12,693 nucleotides of DNA from an uncultured Clostridia bacterium (lineage in GTDB: Bacteria > Bacillota > Clostridia > TANB77 > CAG-508): NCBI GenBank assembly GCA_948585895.1, contig CAPBNZ010000054.1, positions 1 through 12,693 of the forward strand. The letters are read 5' to 3'. Below the pieces are notes generated by a model that was not told the origin of the DNA, did no database searches, and saw only the letters and a list, made by a program, of their open reading frames with translations. The position numbers and the translations under genes are program-made. Positions 6,723 to 12,693 of this stretch are shown piece after piece. Each line of letters begins with the position of its first letter. Within the stretch, counting starts at the first letter, position 1.

Positions 6723-9476
6723 ATGGAAGCAGCATTAAATCAGAATTTTATAAAGGATTATGCACAAAGTAGAAAAGATATCTATGATGAATTAAAAGGC
6801 AGAGTAAGTACCGTTATTTTAAATTCAATGAAAGGTTACTTAAGACAAAAAGAAGTGGCATTTGATGGGAGTAGTGTTGATTTAGAGGAATTTAAAAAGA
6901 GTGTTGTACAAAAACTAGACAAGCAAACACAAATGCAATTAACCAACATAGAAAACGAATTAAATAAAGAATTAGGAACAGTAATTACTAGTCTAAAAGA
7001 TGGTTCACAAACAGCATTTAGCAAATTTGCTAACAAATTTGGGAAATTTACTAAATCAACAGTGGAAATGGTTGCAAGAGGAACTGCCATAAAAACAGCT
7101 GCAGCATTGTCACCTACTTTAGGAACGGCTGTATTAGGAACTTCAATAATTGCACCAGTTGCTATCAAAACAGTAAAAGATATAAGGGAAAACAAAGAAG
7201 AGTCAACAACAGCAGCATTAGATGTATTATTGTTAAAACTATGTTCAAAAGAAAATGAGGATAAGAAAGAGTTTTTTGTTTCAAAGGAAATAATGGACTT
7301 AGTTGCCAATAATTTAGAAGAACAGCAAATTATGGTAAATAAAAACGATTCATTAATGTTTTTAAGAGATATTACAAAATTGGATAACAAAAAGAAACAA
7401 CAAGTAGTAAAAACCATCAATAGCCTTAAAGGGTCGCCTTATGATGTAGAAAAAACGATACAAGAAACAAAGATGAACCTAAGCAAAATAAAGAGTATTC
7501 TAGGAAAAGATGTAATTGCACCAATTTCAACAGCTGCTTTATATGGAATGACATTAGGAACAACATTAACACAAATTGCACCAGATGCTGTACCTTCTAT
7601 TATATCTGCTTTAGCAGTTGGAGGAGTTACAGGAAATGTTTTAGCGGCAGGAGGAGTAGGAGGCGTACAATTTGCATTATCTAAATTGGGTGGAAGTATA
7701 CCAATTGTAGGAAATATTATAGAAAATGCAATGGAAAAAATAAATGATACAGAAACACTAGCAGCATCAACAGGGGTTGCGGTAGCAGGAGTAATTGCAG
7801 CAAAAGTTGTACCAGGATTAGTTTATAAAGGTGCCAAGGGGATTATCAATAAAGTCAAAAATAAAAAGATGGCTCAAGAAGCAAGAGAAGAATTAACAGA
7901 AGAAATAGTAAGCAAGGCAATTCAGGATGCAAATGAAGAAATGGATGCAAGAAGTGATACAAGTGCTATTATAGATATTGTAAAAGATACTTTGCTACAA
8001 AGAGGAATACAAGTACCACAAAATATAAAATCTCCAGATGAACTTAAAGTTTATTTGAAAAGACTGGATACAGAAGATAAAAAGCAAGTTTATAAAATTG
8101 CTGATATATTAGAACAGGTTAAGGAAGATAGTAATAAAAGCTTTAAAAAGTCATTAAAAAATATTGCGAAAACAGCTTATTGGGGAGGTGTAATTGCATT
8201 AGCAGGATTAGGAATGTATGATGCATTTATCAATCCAGGTTTTATTGATACATTAGCAGAAAAAAATAAGGTGGAAAGGCAAGTGGAAGCCTTAAATAAA
8301 GAAAATGAGCAAAAGGAAATGAAGGAAGTAGGGGAAAAAGCAGAAACTAAGAGTGCCAGAGATATAAAAGAAGCAAGGGATAGAGCCAATGCAGGTGAGA
8401 CAGAAAAAGTAACAGTTAGAGATATTGTTAATAAACAAGTAGCAGAAGCGAATAAGACGTATGAAACACAAGTAGAAGAATTTAGAAAGTATCTACCAAA
8501 AACAGAAGATGAGGCTAAATTAACATGGAAATTTCCATTTGAGCCAGCACAAACTCCAGATGATGCAGAGAAAATGAGAGGACTTTTGGAAGAAATGCAT
8601 ATGGTAAGAAGAGATGGTATAATAAATAAAGATTTGTTAACAAACGTTTTAGAAAAGGCAACACAAAATAAAGACTGTTTAAGAGAATTACAAAATGAGT
8701 TAGGGGTAAAAACAGTGGAAGAAATGGTAAATAGTCCAAGTGTACAATACTATTTTAGGCAATTAGGACAATATCAGTTACCATCAGGACTAGAAAAGCA
8801 AATGGTAGATTATATAAAAGATACCATGTTAAATCCATCTAATGGAGCAAGAGGAGCATCCTATAATTGCTTTAGTGATGTACTAAATAATTACTTTCAG
8901 GAAAACTTAGTAGATATTCCAACACAATCGTCATCTATTGCTGAGATAACAAGATACTTAAAACAATTAGAAAAAGACCCTTTAAAACAAAATGCTTTAG
9001 AATCCTATTTTCTAATGAATGGAAAGAACACAGGTGATTTTGAAGGATTTGCAGAAGCAATAACCAATATGTTTAACAGTAAACCTAGAAAGGAAATTCT
9101 ACCAAAAACGCAAGAAATAAGAGAAATAGCACAAAAGGCTACAGAAAGTAAAGAAGAGGTAATAAAAGCATTGGAGAGTCCCATTCCTTCAGATCCTAAG
9201 GTGATAGCAGGTATTGGAGCAACTGCTGGGACAATAATTGGAACAGCCAAAGAAGTATCAAAAGGTATCGTTTCTAAAATTAAATCTATGATAAGAAATA
9301 TATCGCCCTTTAAACAAAAAAGTTTACCTCCAGGACAAGAAGAAATAAAGGAAGATACCTATAAAAAAAGAGCTAGGCCAGAATTAGAGAAATTAAAAGT
9401 AAAACCAGAGAATTTAACACCAAAGGAAGGAACAATAGTAAAGAATAATGAGAAAACAAAAGAAAGACAAATTTAG
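6723..9476 (+). CDS. Large protein of unknown function with several Gly/Ala-rich hydrophobic segments
   Basis: A 917-residue protein I cannot assign to a family. Order of features: a charged helical N-terminus (1-115); a hydrophobic stretch (120-150); a charged helical region (152-260); a long Gly/Ala-rich hydrophobic region (264-335, including VGGVTGNVLAAGGVGGV); another (346-372); a helical region (380-480); a hydrophobic segment with aromatic residues (482-506, AYWGGVIALAGLGMYDAF); a highly charged, probably coiled-coil stretch (511-590); an apparently folded soluble domain (about 600-785, few charges in runs, Cys652 and Cys716); one more Gly/Ala-rich hydrophobic stretch (826-850); and a Lys/Pro-rich tail. 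There is no N-terminal signal peptide, so secretion by the general pathway is not indicated. Its ribosome binding site, AAAGGAGGTGA, fully matches the 16S tail six bases from ATG 6723. Codon use resembles the neighbours, and no mobile-element marks adjoin it. Confidence 0.85.
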   Translation: MEAALNQNFIKDYAQSRKDIYDELKGRVSTVILNSMKGYLRQKEVAFDGSSVDLEEFKKSVVQKLDKQTQMQLTNIENELNKELGTVITSLKDGSQTAFSKFANKFGKFTKSTVEMVARGTAIKTAAALSPTLGTAVLGTSIIAPVAIKTVKDIRENKEESTTAALDVLLLKLCSKENEDKKEFFVSKEIMDLVANNLEEQQIMVNKNDSLMFLRDITKLDNKKKQQVVKTINSLKGSPYDVEKTIQETKMNLSKIKSILGKDVIAPISTAALYGMTLGTTLTQIAPDAVPSIISALAVGGVTGNVLAAGGVGGVQFALSKLGGSIPIVGNIIENAMEKINDTETLAASTGVAVAGVIAAKVVPGLVYKGAKGIINKVKNKKMAQEAREELTEEIVSKAIQDANEEMDARSDTSAIIDIVKDTLLQRGIQVPQNIKSPDELKVYLKRLDTEDKKQVYKIADILEQVKEDSNKSFKKSLKNIAKTAYWGGVIALAGLGMYDAFINPGFIDTLAEKNKVERQVEALNKENEQKEMKEVGEKAETKSARDIKEARDRANAGETEKVTVRDIVNKQVAEANKTYETQVEEFRKYLPKTEDEAKLTWKFPFEPAQTPDDAEKMRGLLEEMHMVRRDGIINKDLLTNVLEKATQNKDCLRELQNELGVKTVEEMVNSPSVQYYFRQLGQYQLPSGLEKQMVDYIKDTMLNPSNGARGASYNCFSDVLNNYFQENLVDIPTQSSSIAEITRYLKQLEKDPLKQNALESYFLMNGKNTGDFEGFAEAITNMFNSKPRKEILPKTQEIREIAQKATESKEEVIKALESPIPSDPKVIAGIGATAGTIIGTAKEVSKGIVSKIKSMIRNISPFKQKSLPPGQEEIKEDTYKKRARPELEKLKVKPENLTPKEGTIVKNNEKTKERQI

Positions 9477-9497
9477 TTAGTATGGAAGGAGAAAGTA

Positions 9498-10052
9498 ATG
9501 AAGGAAAAATTTGTAGAAATATTAAGAACTGTAAAAAGAGAAGGAATAGAGGAATTAATTAATTTTTTAGAAAAATCAGATTTCTTTATAGCACCAGCAA
9601 GTACCAGATTTCATGGTGACCATGAAGGTGGGCTAGTAGAACATAGTTTAAAAGTATATGAGATATTAAAACATAAAGCACAAAATTGTATTATGCCAAT
9701 CGATATACCAGAGGAATCCATTATTATCATTGCATTATTACATGACATATGCAAAACAAATTTCTATAAAGTAGACTATAGAAATGCCAAAAATGCCTTA
9801 GGTGTATGGGAAAAGGTACCATACTACACAATAGATGATACCATCCCATATGGACATGGAGAAAAATCGGTTATGATGATAACAGAATACATTAAACTAA
9901 CCCCAGAAGAAAAATATTCAATTCGTTGGCATATGGGATATACTGAGCCAAAAGAAAATTATAATGCAATTGGTAGTAGTTATACTAAATATCCAATTGC
10001 CTTATTAACACATGAAGCAGATTTAGAAGCAACCTATTTGTATGATACATAA
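9498..10052 (+). CDS. HD-domain metal-dependent hydrolase
   Basis: A 184-residue soluble protein with a single HD domain. Candidate metal ligands are His49 (GGLVEHS), His82-Asp83 (LLHDICK), His120 (YGHGEKS), His145 (RWHMG) and Asp175 (HEADLEA), in the order expected for HD phosphohydrolases. The ASTRFHGDHEGGL segment before the first ligand resembles the HD domain of YhaM-type 3'-5' exoribonucleases, but the OB-fold nucleic-acid-binding half of YhaM is absent. The substrate could be a nucleotide or nucleic acid; it cannot be set from the sequence. ATG 9498 follows GGAAGGAG. The gene lies 21 bases after the 917-residue gene and 26 bases before ruvA, so it is likely in one operon with both. Confidence 0.85.
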   Translation: MKEKFVEILRTVKREGIEELINFLEKSDFFIAPASTRFHGDHEGGLVEHSLKVYEILKHKAQNCIMPIDIPEESIIIIALLHDICKTNFYKVDYRNAKNALGVWEKVPYYTIDDTIPYGHGEKSVMMITEYIKLTPEEKYSIRWHMGYTEPKENYNAIGSSYTKYPIALLTHEADLEATYLYDT

Positions 10053-10078
10053 GATTGAAGATTAGGAAGGAAATAAAA

Positions 10079-10732
10079 ATGTTAGCATATATCAAAGGAA
10101 CTTTAGAAATGAAGATGACAGGATATGTTGTAATTGATGTAGGTGGATTAGGATACAAAGTATTCATGTCAGAATCAGGGATTGAAAAAATAGGAAACAT
10201 AGGAGAAAACATAAAAGTACATACCTATTATAAAGTAAGAGAAGACGACATTAGTATATTTGGTTTTAATACTCTTGAAGAACTAAAAATGTTTGAGCTA
10301 TTAATTAGTGTAAGTGGAGTAGGAGCAAAAACGGCACTTACCATGTTAGCAGTATGTGAGCCATCTGAATTTGCCTTAGCTGTTATATCAGAAGATGTAA
10401 AAACGTTAACTGGTATACCAGGGATTGGAGCAAAATCAGCACAAAGAATTATTTTGGAATTAAAAGACAAAATAGCAAAAGAACAACAAATAGAAAAAAT
10501 CAATATACAAGTCAATAAAAAGTCAACAACAAAATTGCAACAAGAAACAGAAGTAGAGGATAAACTTCAAATAGCTATTGAAAACAATAAAAAAATGGCA
10601 GAAGCAATAGCCGCACTTCAAGTATTAGGATATAACAAAAAAGAAATTGAAAAAGTATTTACCAAACTAGACAAAAAAGAATTATCAACAGAAGAATTAA
10701 TAAAAAAAGGATTAAATCTTTTAGGAAAATGA
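10079..10732 (+). CDS. ruvA: Holliday junction DNA helicase subunit RuvA
   Basis: A 217-residue protein that binds four-way junctions as a tetramer and loads the RuvB motor for branch migration. The N-terminal OB fold spans 1-62 (MLAYIKGTLE, VIDVGGLGYKV). Two helix-hairpin-helix motifs follow: SVSGVGAKTA (77-86) and GIPGIGAKSAQ (112-122). After a flexible linker, the C-terminal RuvB-binding domain covers 172-217 (EAIAALQVLGYNKKEIEKV). Length is normal. ATG 10079 is preferred over the in-frame TTG at 10055 because AGGAAGG (10064-10070) lies between them. The usual partners ruvC (upstream) and ruvB (downstream) are not adjacent. The stop codon lies within the left arm of the long inverted repeat. 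Confidence 0.95.
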   Translation: MLAYIKGTLEMKMTGYVVIDVGGLGYKVFMSESGIEKIGNIGENIKVHTYYKVREDDISIFGFNTLEELKMFELLISVSGVGAKTALTMLAVCEPSEFALAVISEDVKTLTGIPGIGAKSAQRIILELKDKIAKEQQIEKINIQVNKKSTTKLQQETEVEDKLQIAIENNKKMAEAIAALQVLGYNKKEIEKVFTKLDKKELSTEELIKKGLNLLGK

Positions 10733-10830
10733 TTTTGGGGACGGAGGAAAAAATCATGATTATTTTCTTCCTATTATTATTTTTTATATTTGAGTAATAG
10801 ATGATTTTTTCCTCCGTCCCCAAAATCATT
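10728..10830. repeat. Perfect 30-bp inverted repeat, MITE- or REP-like palindrome
   Basis: Bases 10728-10757 and 10801-10830 are exact reverse complements (30 of 30), separated by a 43-base T-rich loop; four more pairs can form inside it (10759-10762 with 10795-10798). The arms contain TTTTGGGGACGGAGG. The left arm covers the ruvA stop codon, and the right arm ends just before the rarA ribosome binding site. The transcript would fold into a very stable hairpin that could terminate ruvA transcription or insulate rarA. Perfect arms with a GGGGACGG core resemble small palindromic repeats mobilised by IS200/IS605-like or RAYT transposases, but no transposase is in the window and other copies cannot be checked here. 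Confidence 0.9.
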
Positions 10831-10846
10831 AAAGAAGGAGGGAAAA

Positions 10847-12077
10847 ATGAACCATAAAGAACCGCTAGCTTTTCGTATGAGACCAAAAACATTAGAAGAA
10901 TATGTAGGGCAAGAACATGTTATTCGGAAAAGATAAAATTTTATATAGAACCATTAAAGCGGATAGATTATCTAGTATTATCCTATTTGGACCTCCTGGG
11001 TGTGGCAAAACGTCATTGGCAAGAGTAATTAGTGAAACAACGAAGTATAAATTTTACAAAATAAATGCAGTAACTTCAGGGGTAGCGGATATAAAAAGGG
11101 TGGTTGAAGAGACCAAAAACTTTATGCTAAATCCAGCTGGAAAAAGCATTTTATTTATTGATGAAATTCATAGATTTAATAAATTGCAGCAAGATGCTCT
11201 GCTCCCTTTTGTAGAAAATGGAATGATAATATTAATTGGAGCAACAACGGAAAATCCTTATTTTGAAGTAAACAAAGCTTTGATTTCGAGATCCATGGTA
11301 ATCAAATTAAATCCATTAACTGAAATAGACATTTATCAAGTATTAAAAAATGCATTACAAAGAGAAGATGGATTAGGAGAATATCATATCAAAATAGAGG
11401 ATGAGACTTTAAGGAAAATAGCAGCCATTAGCAATGGTGATGTGAGGACAGCACTAAATGGGTTAGAAGTGGCAACTTTAACAACACCAATGCAAGAAGA
11501 TGGGTATATTCATTTAACAGATGAAGTAATTAAAAACAGTATACAAAATAGAAAGGCAATTTTTGATAAAAATGGAGAAGAACACTATGATAATATTAGT
11601 GCATTTATTAAATCTATGAGAGGTTCAGATCCAGATGCAACTATATTTTATTTAGCAAGAGCATTAAATGGAGGAGAAGATCCATTGTTTTTAGCAAGGA
11701 GAATTGTAATATGTGCTTCAGAAGATGTAGGAATGGCCAATCCGAATGCTTTAGTAATTGCCAATAGTGCTATGCAAGCAGTACATATGATAGGAATGCC
11801 AGAAGCAAGAATTTTATTATCAGAAGCAGCTGTATATGTAGCTACTGCTAAAAAATCAAATGCAACTTATATGGGAATTAATCAAGCATTACAGGATGTA
11901 GAAACAAAAGATACAGGAGAAATTCCAATGCATATAAGAAATGCTCCAATCGAAAAGATGAAAGAATTAGGATATAGTAAAGGATATTTATATCCACATG
12001 ATTTTCCAGGGCATCATGTAGAGCAACAATACTTACCAGACAAAATGTTGGGAACAAAGTATTATAATCCAGAATAA
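10847..12077 (+). CDS. rarA: Replication-associated recombination protein RarA (MgsA), needs a +1 frameshift at CGG 10925
   Basis: An AAA+ ATPase of the clamp-loader/RuvB-like group that acts at stalled replication forks. ATG 10847 follows AAGGAGGG. The first 26 residues carry the RarA N-terminal signature (EPLAFRMRPKTLEEYVGQEHVI), then the zero frame stops at TAA 10934-10936. Skipping C10925 continues as GKDKILYRTIKADRLSSIILFGPPG, exactly the expected RarA sequence, for 409 residues in total. Motifs in the fused numbering: Walker A GPPGCGKT (48-55), Walker B with Asp105-Glu106 (LFIDEIHRF), sensor 1 (GATTENPYF) and sensor 2 region (NGDVRTALNGLEVA). The C-terminal tetramerisation domain looks complete. 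Starting instead at ATG 10917 would drop the conserved N-terminus and has only a weak ribosome binding site. Confidence 0.92.
10925..10928 (+). other. +1 frameshift site CGG-A in rarA
   Basis: Zero frame reads GTT ATT CGG AAA AGA TAA; the homologous protein requires GTT ATT (C) GGA AAA GAT, Val-Ile-Gly-Lys-Asp. This is the second of the two in-frame CGG codons I find in the window. As in dapF, the frame resumes on GG and yields glycine. Confidence 0.8.
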
Positions 12078-12092
12078 TTTTATAAAAATTGG

Positions 12093-12118
12093 AAAACCTA
12101 CTAAAAAGTAGGTTTTTA
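12093..12118 (+). terminator. Intrinsic terminator after rarA, abutting the next start codon
   Basis: AAAACCTACT (12093-12102) pairs perfectly with AGTAGGTTTT (12107-12116) around an AAAA loop, and the arm runs into a T-rich tail. The next gene begins at ATG 12121, only a few bases later, and its only ribosome-binding-like sequence (AGTAGG, 12107-12112) is in the 3' arm of this hairpin. Confidence 0.75.
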
Positions 12119-12120
12119 TT

Positions 12121-12465
12121 ATGACGAAAAAAATGATAATTGGATTATTGGCAGGAATTATAAGTGGATTATTCTCCACAGGTGGTGGAATGATATTAGT
12201 TCCAGCATTTGTTTATTTATTGCATGTAGATGCAACCAAAGCAAGAGGAACATCAGTTTTTTGTATTTTACCAATGGTAATAACGAGTAGTTTTTTCTAT
12301 TATAAAAGTAATTTTATTGATTGGAAAATAGCAATTTTATGTGCAACAGGAGGAGCTATTGGTGGATATATAGGAGCAAAATTATTAAAAAAACTACCTG
12401 AAAAAATGATGAAAATAGCATTTACTCTATTTTTAATTTATGTATCCTATAAAATGTTAATATAA
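12121..12465 (+). CDS. Half-size TauE/SafE family membrane protein
   Basis: A 114-residue integral membrane protein with about four hydrophobic segments (4-36, 43-61, 66-90, 95-114). The start carries the TauE/SafE repeat signature GLLAGIISGLFSTGGGMILVPAF, followed by ATKARGTS. Full-length TauE/SafE permeases, proposed exporters or importers of sulfite, sulfoacetate and similar anions, have two such halves in about 250 residues. This gene holds one half and ends cleanly, and a second half-gene follows 20 bases later. The two products probably pair to form the transporter. The substrate is unknown. The ribosome binding site is weak (AGTAGG) and buried in the preceding terminator hairpin; M5 is a possible alternative start. 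Confidence 0.85.
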   Translation: MTKKMIIGLLAGIISGLFSTGGGMILVPAFVYLLHVDATKARGTSVFCILPMVITSSFFYYKSNFIDWKIAILCATGGAIGGYIGAKLLKKLPEKMMKIAFTLFLIYVSYKMLI

Positions 12466-12485
12466 AAAATAAGGAAGGAAAGAAT

Positions 12486-12693
12486 ATGACAGAAGTATTA
12501 ATAGGCGTAGTAGCGGGAATTGTAAGTGGAACAGGAATGGGAGGGGGAACAATCTTAATTTTTCTTCTTTCATTTTTGTTGGGAATAGAACAACATATTG
12601 CACAAGCTACTAATTTAATTTTCTTTATTCCAACAGCAATTGTAGCAATAATTGTAAATTTAAAAAACAAAAATATTGATATAAAATTAGCCA
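12486..12693 (+). CDS. Second half-size TauE/SafE family membrane protein, cut by the window end
   Basis: The first 69 codons of a second TauE/SafE half protein, starting at ATG 12486 behind AAGGAAGG. The repeat signature IGVVAGIVSGTGMGGGTILI matches the first gene's, but the conserved triple glycine is preceded by GTGMG, which suggests a specialised partner and not a duplicate. It then continues HIAQATNLIFFIPTAIVAIIV as a second membrane segment. It is probably translated together with the preceding gene as the other half of one permease. The 3' end lies outside the window. Confidence 0.85.
   Translation, partial: MTEVLIGVVAGIVSGTGMGGGTILIFLLSFLLGIEQHIAQATNLIFFIPTAIVAIIVNLKNKNIDIKLA

Noticed and set aside
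6836..7420. Long open frame on the minus strand inside the 917-residue gene
   Set aside because: It has no ribosome binding site and low-complexity Ser/Phe/Leu content, typical of the complement of AT-rich coding sequence; the plus-strand gene explains the region.
10659..10892. Minus-strand open frame across the ruvA-rarA spacer
   Set aside because: It arises from the palindrome and T-rich loop, contains runs of Ile/Leu/Asn, and overlaps both real genes.
10917..12077. RarA starting at ATG 10917
   Set aside because: Conserved RarA N-terminal residues and a strong ribosome binding site lie upstream in another frame; the internal start has no good ribosome binding site and would drop them.
1..12693. 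CRISPR arrays, rRNA or tRNA genes
   Set aside because: No regularly spaced repeats and no recognisable cloverleaf or rRNA motif were seen on either strand.

Overview
The window is AT-rich DNA with strong AGGAGG-type ribosome binding sites and AGA-dominated arginine codons. It carries the DapL/DapF route to meso-diaminopimelate. This fits a low-GC member of the Bacillota, most likely an uncultivated gut-type Clostridia; the sequence alone does not fix the genus.

Layout. Positions 1-2056 are the end of an integrated mobile element. They hold an unexplained structured stretch (1-172), a TnpW-like small gene, an operator-like inverted repeat over an extended -10 promoter, and a TnpX-type large serine recombinase. 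The element sits inside a glycoside hydrolase family 94 (GH94) gene, and only that gene's last ~166 codons are visible (2057-2554). Next, on the minus strand, come two envelope genes: a GT51 peptidoglycan glycosyltransferase and a polysaccharide deacetylase. Divergent from them, behind a good sigma-A promoter, are dapF and dapL, the last dedicated steps to the peptidoglycan and lysine precursor diaminopimelate. A 53-residue protein and an unrecognised 917-residue protein with several Gly/Ala-rich hydrophobic segments follow. Then come an HD-domain hydrolase, ruvA, a perfect 30-bp inverted repeat, rarA, a terminator, and two tandem half-size TauE/SafE transporter genes, the second cut by the window end.

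The most interesting signal concerns decoding. dapF and rarA each need one +1 frameshift to give a normal full-length protein. Both shifts fall exactly at an in-frame CGG codon, and in both the frame resumes on the GG as a conserved glycine (C-GGT and C-GGA). I scanned every gene by eye on both strands and found no other in-frame CGG; all other CGG triplets are out of frame (ACG-G, GCG-G, AAC-GG and so on). One site is near the 3' end of its gene and the other near the 5' end, and both genes look otherwise intact. This suggests that CGG may be unassigned or hungry in this organism and may trigger a +1 slip, or that CGGN is read as a four-base glycine codon. Assembly error or ordinary mutation must be excluded first.

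Functionally, the central block links peptidoglycan precursor synthesis (dapF, dapL), glycan polymerisation (GT51) and glycan modification (deacetylase). The downstream block links the unknown membrane-associated protein with an HD hydrolase and two recombination/replication-repair proteins.
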